Numbered from the stretch's first letter, positions 22,640 through 34,800 are shown. The stretch is DNA of 64,000 nt from Haematococcus lacustris (GCA_030144725.1 JASKMD010000001.1:356533-420532); one strand, 5' to 3'. Notes: generated by a model not told the origin, from the letters alone. Numbers and translations: made by a program.

Positions 22640-23722
22640 TGCAGGGACCTGGCTAAGTGGGACAGTGCACCGGGGACTGCAGCAGCGCCCACACAGCTGC
22701 GGTCCCAAGACCTGCACCCATCCCGCTCGTTCGCGCGACCCACAACAAGTCATCATCAGCCTGCCTCCAGCCCCAGCCCCAATTTACTTCCCGGTCTTGC
22801 TCCTGGACCCCCTGCCAGCCGTCCCTTCCCACCCGCCACTGCCCGCCCTGGCTCAACCAGCCGCACCCTCTCCACACCTCAGACCGTGCCAGTGGCCCAG
22901 GGCTACCAGGGCGTGTTGTGGCCTGTAGCCAACTGCCCGGAGACCGCTGACTTCCTGGCAGCCCAGCCCTGCCCTCCTGGCCAGCGCTACTACGTGAACC
23001 AGCAGGGCGCAGTGGTGATGGCCTGCGCCAAGCGCGTGTGCAGCCATGTGAACCAGAAGCTGGCCCATGGGGCTGGGCTGGGTGGGCTGACCCAAGAGCT
23101 GCAGCCCATCATGGACCTGATGCCCAAGCTCCACGTGGACGAGGGCATCAACCCGTTTACACGCCGACCCCCCACCATCGACCCCCACTGCTACCCTGAT
23201 GCACGGCAGCCAGCCCTCCACGCCAGGCAGCACCAAGCCCCCCTCCCGCCAGCCACCTGCTGGCCGGCCCCCCTGGCCTTGCATCCCCCTGTGTGCCGGG
23301 CCCCTCCTCCATTGCAAGAGGCCCTAAGCCCTGAGCTGCTGGCGCAGTTCAAGCGCTGCCCGGAGGAAGTGCACTTAGCTGCCTACGAGGCCCTGCACAT
23401 CTCCACCCGTGAGGGAGCAGAGGCAGCCGCGCTGCTGTACGCGCAGCACATGGAGAGCCTGCCACAGGGGACGTACTACGCGCTGCTGCCGGCCCAGGCA
23501 GCAGCTGTGGCAACGCTGGCTGCAGGACTGCGTGCAGTCAAGCTGACCCGGGCACCCACCCGTACACATAGCAGTGTGAGGGCGGCACTGGGTCGCATAG
23601 GCACTGGCCTGTTTAGGTCAAGCGGTGTGCAAGCTCAGCTGCACGGGGCAAGCCCCACCCCTACAAGCTGCTGGGCAGCTGCAATTTGGATTGACTCACA
23701 CATGCTGGCCCTAGCACGTTAG
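22640..23722 (+). CDS. Hypothetical protein, long open exon
   Basis: About 360 residues from a 'gcag' acceptor near 22643 to a stop at 23722. The first 90 residues are Ser/Pro-rich. The middle reads LWPVANCPETADFLAAQ, PPGQRYYVNQQGAVVMACAK and ELQPIMDLMPKLHVDEGINP; the end has LSPELLAQFKRCPEEVHLAA and YYALLPAQAAAVATLAAGL. Composition and helix pattern suggest a true protein, but no family is recognised. The upstream exon was not found. Confidence 0.45.
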   Translation, partial: CRDLAKWDSAPGTAAAPTQLRSQDLHPSRSFARPTTSHHQPASSPSPNLLPGLAPGPPASRPFPPATARPGSTSRTLSTPQTVPVAQGYQGVLWPVANCPETADFLAAQPCPPGQRYYVNQQGAVVMACAKRVCSHVNQKLAHGAGLGGLTQELQPIMDLMPKLHVDEGINPFTRRPPTIDPHCYPDARQPALHARQHQAPLPPATCWPAPLALHPPVCRAPPPLQEALSPELLAQFKRCPEEVHLAAYEALHISTREGAEAAALLYAQHMESLPQGTYYALLPAQAAAVATLAAGLRAVKLTRAPTRTHSSVRAALGRIGTGLFRSSGVQAQLHGASPTPTSCWAAAIWIDSHMLALAR

Positions 23723-24418
23723 TACCATTGCCATGTATAAGCAATAAGAGATGTCTATCAGTCGGGCACACTTGCCACGACACCACTGGCTGGAAGGTAC
23801 CACGATACCACGATACTTGCCATGGTACTTGCCATAATACTTGCCACGTTGGTTTGCCATCGTGATTGTGACTTGCCACGACACCACGAATGCCAATGCC
23901 TGTGCACCGCAACACAAACACATCTACACACTCACAACTTCTGCCATGATCCATTATTGTTTATTCATGTATTGCATGCAACCTCTCTACTTCACTCATA
24001 TCTGAAGTGTATGCAAAATACAGGATCAAATAATTCTTCATAACTCGGATGAGTATATCAAGGCTGCAAAGTGCGAGCAGCTTACTCCGCGTGTTCCACA
24101 AGTGTACCGCAAGTCGCGAGTGTGCTAGTTGCATGTAAGGCTTGCACGTCGAAACCTGCAAGTCGCGAGTTACCCGAAAACGCTCGCATACGCAACTATC
24201 GCAACCTCAACGCAACAAATGCAACAAAGCGCGGTAGCTTAGCGGCCTATTGCCAGGCTGGCATGTATACTTATAATTGCCAGGCTGGCATGTGACTGGA
24301 AGCTTCGGGCTTTGGGCAGGCCGCGCTCATTGCGAATAGACAAATAGAACGCTTTGTCGTTGCTGCTAAGCCACTTCGTCGTCAGAAACTTCAGATATTT
24401 GACCTAACGTTGACTGCC

Positions 24419-24506
24419 CTTTTGTATAATTGACGGGCCGCGGGGAGCACTTTTGTATAATTGACGGGCCGCGGGGAGCACTTTTGTATAATTGACGGGC
24501 CGCGGA
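24419..24506. repeat. 31-bp tandem repeat, three copies
   Basis: Units start at 24419, 24450 and 24481 and contain TTTTGTATAATTGACGGGCC followed by GCGGGGAGCA. Confidence 0.92.
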
Positions 24507-24518
24507 CCTCAGATATAC

Positions 24519-24675
24519 CAGATAATCGCCTCTACCTCGCACATTACGCGAATCTAATGGACTCGTCCTCGTCTCCGCGGCCATATACACCTCGGCTGCG
24601 CCTCGGTGTATATGGCCACCTCGCCTCGGACCCGTCCATTATTTTCGCATAATGTACTCGGCCCGCCGATTATCC
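24519..24675. mobile_element. Fold-back MITE
   Basis: About 157 bp that pair with themselves nearly end to end. Outer arms are GATAATCGCC / GGCCCGCCGATTATC, middle arms ACATTA...AATGGAC / GTCCATT...TAATGT, and the inner arms are a perfect 13-bp pair at 24579-24591 and 24605-24617 (GGCCATATACACC). No coding capacity. Confidence 0.75.
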
Positions 24676-24780
24676 ATTACATACCACGCATCTAGGAAGG
24701 TTCGAGTGCAACCGGGATGTACATACTGGATTGTTGCACCTTCAGCATGGATTGAGTGTAGGGTTGTAAGATTGTAAGAC

Positions 24781-25729
24781 TTGGCAAAGGGGTTCACAAT
24801 GCAGCGGTGGCGCTTTCTCTGTGTGATGGTCAGCTATGCCTTTCAAGACAACGCCCATACCATGTTTGTCAACTGCACTCAACCACTGGCCCAAGTACTC
24901 CCTCTAGGGAATGTGGAGGGTGCGCCCAAACTGGAAAGGGTACGAGGTAGAATGGCGCAGCATGGGCAACATTGCATGGGCAGCATCAAATGGGCCGTAG
25001 ATTCGGGAGTTCCAGGGGTACTTGTAAGAGTCGACTTAGATATGTTAGGATGCATGGCTGGCGGCTGATTCAAACTTCAGCTGTGGCCGATTTGCAAAGC
25101 TAAGGGCTGCAGCTACTGCTGCTATTGAGAGCACTTCACATACTCTGTGGTGGCGCAGGCGAAAGTCTTGGGATTCCTGGACTGACGGCAAGCGGTTGAG
25201 GCAGAATTCAGCTCCGAACAATGCTTACAGAATTATGCCAGAGTCAGCTTAAGAAGAGACTCTTCACACTATCTCATACCCTTTTGCCACGTTGCCATAT
25301 GTCACGTTAGTCATGTGCAACGTTGGCAAGAAAACATCCACGCATGCTCATGCAAAATAAAGAATCCTGCCGTTCATCCTGTCTTTAAATCAGCACTGTT
25401 ACAGTACTTCTACAGTTGCCAGCTTAGCTTGGACTTGCACGGCCGCAGCACCTAGCTCAGGTTGGTATGCGACCCGCACATCAGGGAGGTAAGGCAGCCC
25501 CGTGTTGTGGCGGAGCGCAATGCTTCAGGTCAACCAGCCCACGGGCAATAACGACTCTGCACCCCTATGCCACACTTCCATGCTGACATTTGTAAGTTCC
25601 ATCGCTACTTGTGGGAATGAGGGAATGCAAACATGAAAGAATGCACATCCAACAAGCCTGTAGGTAACCCGCATCCCGGCAGCTACCCGGTCATAAGTAG
25701 TAATGACCACTGGAATGGACAGACATGAC
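24781..25729. other. No confident feature
   Basis: A plus-strand open stretch at 24781-25068 and a minus-strand one at 25525-25830 (contains VAMELTNVSMEVWHRGAES) are recorded only as possibilities. Confidence 0.3.
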
Positions 25730-26467
25730 CTACAGGTACAAGCTGCAGGCACAGTAAACAACCACCTCGCTCCCAGCAGTACCAGTGCATGCTTGAAAAC
25801 TTGCATTGAAAACAGTGCAGTTTGCCCCATGCAGAGCGCGCTGCAGACGCACGCTTCGCCACTCCAGTCCCTGCAGCACCTGTAACAAGCGTTCAGCCGG
25901 ACCCAACTTCACTGGCGGCATGTACGCGCGGCATCCGTCGTCGTGACACCAAGGATACGGAAGTAGCTTGCGGAGCTGTCGCTGTCCCCAGGGCTTCATC
26001 GACTGCTCTACGACGCTCAAACAAGGTGCTCGAGGCAGCAGCCCAACCCTTACCCTTCCGTCGTGTGATATCGTCTCACCTTGCTTTGGTGCCCTTAACT
26101 CGGTGGTTGCAGGTCCTCCACGCTCACGCGACGTGCTTGAGCAGTTGACCGGTGCTGAGCAAGGGGCGCACCCGCAGGCACAGCCAGCCCTGGGGTCGCC
26201 CAGCGCAACCCCAGCTCTCCCTCCCACCCCCTCCCAGCCCAGCCTTGCCCTCCCCAGCATGAGGACAGGCCAGTCATCAAGCTGTGTGGCCAAACTGGGT
26301 GCGTCGCACTCCTTGTTGGGTCTGAGGAGCGCTGCAGCAGCTGAGCCAGGCCCTGCAGCTGCAGCCATGAACAGCAGCATGGCAATGGGTGGGCGCCATC
26401 CTGACCTCCACCCGATGCTTGCTACCACACTGCCCGTGCTAGCAACACACAGCTGCGCTGGAGCCAT
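25730..26467 (-). pseudogene. Degenerate copy of the gene at 14708, mixed with transposon sequence
   Basis: The first 55 codons repeat the signal-like start seen at 14708 (LLFMAAAAGPGSAAAALL), then diverge. 25950-26150 resembles, on the same strand, the C-terminal part of the transposon protein at 51889-52050 (the KQGET region). The tail includes LQRALHGANCTVFNAS. It reads as a patchwork of two sources. Confidence 0.4.
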
Positions 26468-26493
26468 CAGGGCCAGTAGTACGCTGCCCCTAC

Positions 26494-26926
26494 AGCCCCA
26501 TGGCGTGCTGCAGCATCACCTTCATGAGGGAGTGCTCCTATGTTGCACATATGTCTATGTTTGCGTTAGAAAGGAGCGGAAGCTCATGGGGTGCGCATCC
26601 TCTGGCATGCCAGTGCAGGCCAGCCAAGCATTACTGACTTTGCTGCCATCCATGGGCAGGGTGACGTGACATGGTGATGTCGTGGAGTCATGGAGCACAG
26701 TGTGTGCGTGGTACTTTGGGGCAGTGCTTCCCTGGCCTGCCCCGCGCCATCCTGCCCTAGGCTGCACCGCCCTGACCTGCCATATGGCGGCTCACCTGTA
26801 GCTTCACTGCTGTGCCCTCCTGTGTGCTGGCCACTGCGCCCCGCACCTCCACTAGGTGAGCTACACCCAGTGCAGCTGCAGGATTTGCTCAATGAAGGCA
26901 CGGAAGTGGTGAACTGGCTCCCAAGC
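26494..26926 (-). pseudogene. Broken partial copy of the FkbM gene
   Basis: 26780-26926 matches FkbM exon 5 (WEPVHHFRAFIEQ against WEPVRRFRAFIEQ in the intact gene) and ends early at a stop after LQLHWV. 26494-26660 matches the last exon (MPEDAHPMSFRSF) but has a TAG after FLTQT. The exons between are missing. At 26924 it is joined to the 384-bp transposon block. Confidence 0.75.
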
Positions 26927-27307
26927 ATCAATGGCCAAGAGCGGCAGCACAACAGCAGGCATGTCAGCGCTGGCACCAGTAGTGATGGGAACTTCCCTGG
27001 CCAGATGCTGCGTGATCTCCTGCAATCAGCTTGTGTGGCGGGAAGTACTGAGCACTACGTGTAATCCATCGCTCTCATGCCATGATCATCACAAGGACCG
27101 TCTCATCACATGTCAACGGCATCTTGGCGTAGTGCACACTTGATTTGGCACAGTGCAGCATCACAGTCATCCGTGGTGGGGAGTCACAATAGTCACTAGG
27201 CAGCGCATTGCACACATACGCACAATACTACAGCATCACCACATCACTTGGCGCGAGAATCTCGCTTTAATGATAAACAAGCGTGTATCTACTGGGCCGT
27301 GCTGGCG
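26924..27307. repeat. 384-bp duplicated block (partner 21368-21751)
   Basis: Second copy of the block. Its minus-strand reading frame runs straight into the FkbM exon copy: ...LPLLAIDA is followed in frame by WEPVHHF. Confidence 0.85.
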
Positions 27308-27387
27308 TCAATGGTAGTGTGGTGGGTGAAGGATAGCGGGAGCACGAAAGATGAGGCTATGAACTTGCACCCGGTCACTTGTCACTT

Positions 27388-28623
27388 GTGTGGTGTGTGG
27401 TGGTGTGTGGTGGTGTGTGTGGTGTGTCATTGTGTTGTTGATGTTGTTATTGTTGTGTGTTGTTGGCACCTTGTCACCTTATGTAGAGGTGTTGCATGTC
27501 GTTGATGCATCAATGCATATGCTTGTCTTGTTGCGATGTTGTTGTGTTGTCATTGTGGTGTGGTGTGTCGTTGTGTTCTTGTGTTGTCACCATGGTGTGG
27601 TGTGGTGGTGGTGTTGTTGGTGTTGTTGTTGGTGATGTCATTGTTGGTGTTGTATGGTGTTGCCACCTTGTCACCTCATGCGGAGGTGTTGCAAGTCGTT
27701 GATGCATTAGTGCATATGCTTAGCATTCCCATAGGGAGGTGTCTCGGGGTGATGGTGGACTAAGACATGTGTATAGGAGTAGCGTAGTGAGGTGTTGCGG
27801 GGTGTTTGGGTGTTAAACATGTGTTTTGCGGGGGTGTTGCGGAATGTTTGGGTGTCAATGCATGTGTTTTGCGGGGGTGTTGCGAGGTGTTGCGGGGTGT
27901 TTGGGTGTCAATGCATGTATTTTGCGGGGGTGTAGCGAGGTGTTGCGGGGTGTTTGGGTGTCAATACATGTGTTTTGCGGGGGTGTAGCGAGGTGTTGCG
28001 AGGTGTTTGGGTGTCAATACATGTGTTTTGCGGGGGTGTTGCGGGGTGTTTGGGTGTCAATGCATGTGTTTTGCGGGGGTGTAGCGAGGTGTTGCGAGGT
28101 GTTTGGGCGTCAATGCATGTGTATTGCGGGGTTGTAGCGAGGTGTTGCGGGGTGTTTGGACAAGGAGATATGTAACAAGCGTCCGAACAGATACTCAAAC
28201 AAGCGTCTGTACAGATAGCAAAACAAGCGTCTGTACAGATAGCAAAGCAAGCATCTGCACAGATAGCAAAGAAGCATCTGTACAGATAGCAAAGAGGCAT
28301 CTGTACAAATAGCTCAAAGCATCTGTACAGATAGCTCAGAGGCATCTGTACAGATAGCTAAAAGGCGCATCTGTACAGATAGCTAAGGAGGCATATGTAC
28401 AGATAGCTAATGACCATCTGTACAGATAGCTTTGCAGACATCTGTACAGATAGCTACCTAGCGCATCTGTACAGATACGTGGTTGAGAAAATCGCGGCCA
28501 AATTACGTCGCAACGGATGCACGGAGTTACGTAAGACTTGTACCGTTCGAACGGCCTTCTACTCCTCTTTCCAATGAACTATGGTCGGTCCAATCGCGAC
28601 CGGTCCTTGTTTATCATGAGTGT
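27388..28623 (+). mobile_element. Composite TIR element copy D, right half
   Basis: Short GT-rich start 27388-27425, link 27426-27780 (near identical to 4261-4465 and partly duplicated), 53-bp minisatellite 27780-28165, ATCTGTACAGAT array 28166-28475, right-terminal block 28476-28623 ending CCTTGTTTATCATGAGTGTG. The left half is missing; sequence before 27388 is unrelated. The next gene starts 190 bp downstream. Confidence 0.72.
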
Positions 28624-28812
28624 GTAAAGTGCACTAGAAGGTGTCTACATATACCTGAACGAGGCATAACACGCGACACAACTGAACACTGGGATAGGGC
28701 AAGCTGTGCATATCATCATGCCCGTGACTTGCAGCATTATTGATCCCATGCCATCAGACTAGAGTTTCGAAAGTAAATTGAGGCCACGCGCACACTAGCA
28801 AGGCTACGCACA

Positions 28813-31800
28813 ATGGCAGCAGCAGCAGACAATAAGGCATTGGAAGAAGTCGCCGTTGACATGATTAACTTCCTGGCGCGATGCGGCCCCCGCAACCAGG
28901 TAAACGCAAAATCTAGCCTAACACGCCACATCGGTAGCACTACACTAATGCACGATGGCTACTTGCATGTAGGATGGGACAGGCCTGGCCAGCATGAATG
29001 CCCCCTGGCGTGATGTGTGTTGTGGATTTTGCGTGGCCAAAACTGTTGTGCCCTGTGATATGGCCACACAGATTAACACAGAGGCCATAGTGGGCAGGTG
29101 AGTGCCAATGCACCCCAATGCTCATGAGGACGTGCCCAAGAGTGTGCCTTGTTTGCAATACGGGACCTGGAAATTGGTTGCAGCGAAGTACCCCCAACCA
29201 GGTTCCCCAAAACTGCTCAAGTGGGACAAGTACTTCGCCTACTTCAACAACCATTTCAAGGGCATAGCAGAAACCAGTCCACCTGAGGGGTTAAAGCCAT
29301 TCGCTACCTTGTGGGACGTATACAAGCAAGGTGATGAGTGGGCATGGCTAACCAGATGTCAGCGGGCCGTCAAGGTAGCCATGCATTCATGTTTCTGTTA
29401 ACTATCATGTGCAGATGCGAAGATGAAGAGTCAAGGAGACACAGATTATGTGTACCTCTGTGAAGTGCAGGGTAGAAAGGAGTGTGTTACTTTGGCAGAA
29501 TTTGTGTTGAGAACAGAGCCCCCTACCCTTCCCTCACTTGCCCCCACCCCTGCCACACAGCCAGGCCCAGCAGCAGGTGTGCAGCAGCCCCCTGCCCCCT
29601 CCCCTGCCCCACAGCCAGCCACAGCAGCAGGTGTGCAGCAGCACCCAGCCCCAACCCCTGCACCACAGCCAGCCCCAGCAGCAGGTGTGCAGCAGCCCCC
29701 TGCCCCCTCCCCTGCCCCACAGCCAGCCCCAGCAGCAGGTGTGCAGCAGCCCCCTGCCCCCTCCCCTGCCCCACAGCCAGCCCCAGCAGCAGGAGTGCAG
29801 CAGCACCCAGCCCCAACCCCTATCCAACAGCCAGCCTCAACAGCAGTTGTGCGGCAGCCCCCCGCCACACCAACAGCGGGTGTAGCTGGATTGAAGGCCC
29901 CCACCACAGGCCTAGGTACTGCACTGCCAGCAGGTGGGCAGCGGAGCCCTGCCCCCTCCCCTGTCCAGCGGCGTGCACCAGCAGCAGGTGTGCAACTCAG
30001 CCCTGCCCCTGCCATTCGCCTGTTGCCTACACCAGCAGCAGGAGGGCAGCATCAGCACAATCCGCCAATGCAGAACCATGGCCAGGCACGCAGAGTGCAG
30101 TGGGCACAGGTGGGCACCAGCACCCGGGCGGCAGGCACAGCAGCAGGTGGGCAGCAGCACCAGCACCAGCAGCAGGACCTGGGACAGGTGACTGAAGAGG
30201 AGCAGCAGCAGCGTGGAGGGGACGGTGCTGGTCCCTCATCATCCAAGAGGCCAAGGCCTACCGAGGATCAGGTAGAATCACAACATTACAGCATGAGGAG
30301 CAAGACATCATCAGGGTGCATTGTGACAGTGGCTCAGATACCCCATTGCTTCATTTGCCATTGCAGGCCCTCCTACAGTACCTGATTCAGAAGGTGGACA
30401 ACGTGCAGGACTCAGTGAACAGAGTGGAGGTGGGACACAAGCTGCCAAAGAGGCATAACAACATTACCAACTTGTAAACGACCACACTGAATGTAGGATG
30501 AGCTGATGGGAAGAAGACGGCTGCACGTGTTGGCAAACACAGCCTTGACTGGAAGTGGCCAGTCAGGAGAGCAGGTGAGCCGCTACTAATAGCCTACAAC
30601 AGGTTTAAACAGTGTGCACTGTTACGCTGACCTAGCACAGGGTTTCAATAACCTAGTGCAGGGCTTCACTACACTCACGATAAATAAGGCCGACGCGAGG
30701 GCCTTTTTTGCATCGGAAGGACATTCTGCTCCGATAGAACGATAGAACGCTGAGTTTAAGGGGGACCTCGCTCTTGAATGAAGTCCTAACTCGCAGCGGT
30801 TGCGGAGATACAACGATCCGCGCGCGAGATACCCCCCCCTTTTTGGGAATCTGCACAGATGTCGGTTAAATGAGCCCGGAATCTGTGCAGATGCATGTAG
30901 ATGCCCTATGGACATACGACATCTGCACAGATGCATCCCTCGACATCTGCACAGCTGTCGACACAGTCGACATCTGCACAGATGCATCCCTCGACATCTG
31001 CACAGATGCCGACAATGTCGACATCTGCACAGATGCATCCCTCGACATCTGCACAGCTGTCGACACAGTCGACATCTGCACAGATGCATCCCTCGACATC
31101 TGCACAGCTGCTGACAATGTCGACATCTGCACAGCCAAGCATCCCTCGACATCTGCACAGCTGCCGACACAGTCGACATCTGCACAGATGCATCCCTCGA
31201 CATCTGCACAGCTGCCGACACATTCGACATCTGCACAGATGCATCCCTCGACATCTGCACAGCTGTCGAAACAGTCGACATCTGCACAGATGCATCCCTC
31301 GACATCTGCACAGCTGTCGACACAGTCGACATCTGCACAGCCAAGCATCCCTCGACGTCTGCACAGCTGTCGACACAGTCGACATCTGCACAGCCAAGCA
31401 TCCCTTGACATCTGCACAGTTTCATCCCTCGACATCTGCACACAAGTAGTGCAGATACACACAAGTAGTGCAGATGTGCACATGAAGAAAAAGCTTGCAT
31501 GAAGGTTACGCAAAGGCACCGCGAAGGCAGCAAAGTAACCCCAAAGGAAGCAAGACTCTTCCAACATAACACGGTATGCCCTAAGGTTACAAAATAACCA
31601 GGCTGCATGGAGACCTGCATGAAGGTACCGCGAAGGAAGCAAAGGAATCACGCAAGAATCCAGACTGCCCCGCTAAGCTGGCATTAGCAGCCAGGAGCGG
31701 CCAGGAGCAGCCAACAAAACCGTCGCCAAAAGGCTAGCTATGAGCCGACCAGCCGCATAGCATTGGCGACCAGCCATAAAAAGATGCCATCAGGTTGAGC

Positions 31801-34800
31801 GATAGGATCAAGAGATAGCGACAGAAAGCGGAAGGAGGTGCAGCGATGCAGCGATCAGCGATGTGGCATAAGAAATGCATGAGGTGACACGTAGCCCGAA
31901 GCTAAACTAGGACACGTAGCCCGAAGCCTATGAGGCGGAGCGGAAGAGGAGTGGAGGAGCCCGGAGAGGCGGTCAGGAGCAATGCAAGAGACGAAGTTGG
32001 GTGCACTTGAAACAAAGTTGGGTGCACCCACACAAACCCCACCCTAGCGAATGGTGAGTATTTTATCTTGCAGTCATGTGGCTCCAAGTACCTTGCCTAA
32101 CTGTTTGCCAACCACTGAATTGCAGGTTCAATGGTCCCAACCTCCCCTCCCCTCCCCTCCCCTCCCCTCCCCTCCCCAGCCCAGCCCAGCCCAGCCCAGC
32201 CCAGCCCAGCCCAGCCCAGCCCAGCCCAGCCCAGCCCAGCCCAGCCCAGCCCAGCCCAGCCCAGCCCAGCCCAGCCCAGCCCAGCCCAGCCCAGCCCAGC
32301 CCAGCCCAGCCCAGCCCAGCCCAGCCCAGCCCAGCCCAGCCCAGCCCAGCCCAGCCCAGCCCAGCCCAGCCCAGCCCAGCCCAGCCCAGCCCAGCCCAGC
32401 CCAGCCCAGCCCAGCCCAGCCCAGCCCAGCCCAGCCCAGCCCAGCCCAGCCCAGCCCAGCCCAGCCCAGCCCAGCCCAGCCCAGCCCAGCCCAGCCCAGC
32501 CCAGCCCAGCCCAGCCCAGCCCAGCCCAGCCCTCCCCTCCCTCCCCCACCACCACCTCCTTCATCATCCTACCACAAGAAGCAGGTGCATGGAGCGCAAG
32601 AGCAGCCAGGAGCTGCAGCCATGGCGGCGCTGCCAGGTAGATAAAAAAGTGGCGCTAGCAAAGAGTGAGTGGCCAGCCCTTGCACATGGGTGGTCGGATG
32701 CCCAGCCTAACCGCAAAGATGCCCATTGTTTACTGCAGGTCCCACGGTCAGCCCTTCCCTCTTCCCCCCTTCCTCCTTCCCCCTTCCCACTCCCCTCCCC
32801 TGTCCCACCACCTCCAAGCCTGGCACCCCACCACCTCCAAGCCTGGCACCCCACCTACCCTACCCTTGGCGTAGCAGCCCTCTCCCTACCCTACCCTTGG
32901 CGTAGCAACCTGGAGCGGGCAACCTGGAGCGGGCAGCTTGGAGTAGCAGCCCACCCAGCCCACCCTGGCCATGCCATGCCCACACACCACAATGACCCTA
33001 CCCATCCCTCTCAAAAGGGATAGCTGAGCGCTTGGGTGGTTGTCAGCCCGTGCTTGTTGTCCTCGTCATCTTGACGCCTTGCTGCGATGTTGTTGTGTTG
33101 TCACCTTGTTGGGGTGTGGGTGTGGTGTGGTGTGGTGTGGTGTGGTGTGGGTGTGGTGTGGTGTGGGTGTGGTGTGGGTGTGGTGTGGTGGTGGTGTGGT
33201 GTGGTGTGGTGTGGTGTGGTGTGGTGTGGTGTGGTGTGGTGTGGTGTGGTGTGGTGTGGTGTGGTGTGGTGTGGTGTGGTGTGGTGTGGTGTGGTGTGGT
33301 GATGGTGTGGTGTGGTGTGATGATGGTGATGGTGATGGTGATGGTGATGGTGTGTGGCGTCACCTTGTTGTTGTGTTGTGTCGTTGCTACCTTGTCACAT
33401 CGTAGGGGGGTGTTGCGGTCATTGGGTGCATCAATGCATGTGCTTAGCATAGCCATATTGAGGTTTTGTGGAGTGATGGTGCATCGAGACATGTGCTTGC
33501 AAGTCCCGTAGCGAGGTGTTGCGGGATGTTTGAGTGTCAATGCATGTGTTTTGCGGGGGTGTTGCGGGGTGTTGGGTCGTCAATACATGTGTTTTGCGGG
33601 GGTGTAGCGAGGTGTTGCGAGGTGTTTGAGTGTCAATACATGTGTTTTGCGGGGGTGTAGCGAGGTGTTGCGGGGTGTTTTGGGTGTCAATACATGTGTT
33701 TTGCGGGGGTGTAGCGAGGTCTTGCTGGATGTTTGGGTGTCAATGCATGTGCTTTGCGGATGTAATAGTCGATGAAATAGTCGACATCTGTGCAAATGAA
33801 GCCTCGACATCTGCACAGCCAAGCCGCGAATGTAATAGTCGACATCTGTGCAGATGCTACAGACAACATCTGCACAGCCAAGGCTCGAATGTAATAGTCG
33901 ACATCTGTGCAGATGTCGTTGTCAGCAGCTGCACAGATGTCGGTCACGACATCTGCACAGCCAAGCATTGAATGTAATAGTCGACATCTGTGCAGATGTC
34001 GTCGTCAGCAGATGCACAGATGTTGGTCGCGGTATACGACATCTGTGCAGATGTCGACTTCCCGCAGCTGCACAGATGTCGACATCGCCTGCATCTGTGC
34101 AGATGTCGACTATCAGCAGCTGTGCAGATTAGGGACAACCGACATCTGCACAGATTGCTTGGTTAGGAAAATCGCGGCCAAATTACGTCGCAACGGATGC
34201 ACGGATTCACGTAAGACTTATACCGTTCGAACGGCCTTCTACTCCTCTTTACAAGGAGCTATGGTCGGTCCAATCGCGACCGGTCCTTGTTTATCATGAG
34301 TGTAACCTAGTGCAGGGTTTCACTGACTCCAGCTGTGGCTCAGGAGGATATGTGTGGATTGTGTTTGCAGTCAAGCACCGGAGGCACCCTGCTGCATGGA
34401 GGAGCAGTGCGGTTTCCCAAGAATACACAGGTACGAGTGGCATAACTAGCTGATATGAATCGATAGTGACGGGTACTTGTGAGCATGTCGTGCATTGCTC
34501 CCTTACACGCAGGGAATGGTGTATCAGCTGCCCACCTTGCTGCCATACAGAGGGGATGTCTACCAGCCTCATGAGCCACAGCAGTGTCGCCTAGCAGCTC
34601 TTACTCAAGGCCTGACCATCTTCCAGCTGCCACAGCTAGCCATAGATATGGCAGCGATGGTTGCGGCCAACATCTTAATCACCAGGGTCTATAACCACAT
34701 GGTCTTCAGCTCGGTCAATGCCAACAGCAAGACACAGTATGGCACTGGCCAGAGGGTGCAGGTGGTGTTGGCCAAGTCGGACAAGAACAGCAGTGGCGAC

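Larger units (their letters stand above)
30671..34303 (+). mobile_element. Composite TIR element copy A, both ends present (3.6 kb)
   Basis: Left end ACACTCACGATAAATAAGG (30671-30689); right end CCTTGTTTATCATGAGTGT (34285-34303); these are inverted repeats with 17 of 19 matches, and similarity continues weakly inward. Inside, in order: left block to about 30850, palindrome array 30852-31465, spacer, (CAGCC)n exon 32125-32637, second exon-like part 32739-33025, (TGTGG)n 33116-33300, link, 53-bp minisatellite 33490-33755, inverted palindrome array 33776-34158, right block 34160-34303. It is flanked by a 21-bp direct repeat (30650-30670 and 34304-34324, one mismatch). No recognisable transposase, so probably non-autonomous. 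Confidence 0.78.

Noticed and set aside
29446..30015. Minus-strand frame of 189 residues with Gly/Ala/Cys repeats
   Set aside because: Shadow of the Pro/Ala/Gln exon of the plus-strand gene.
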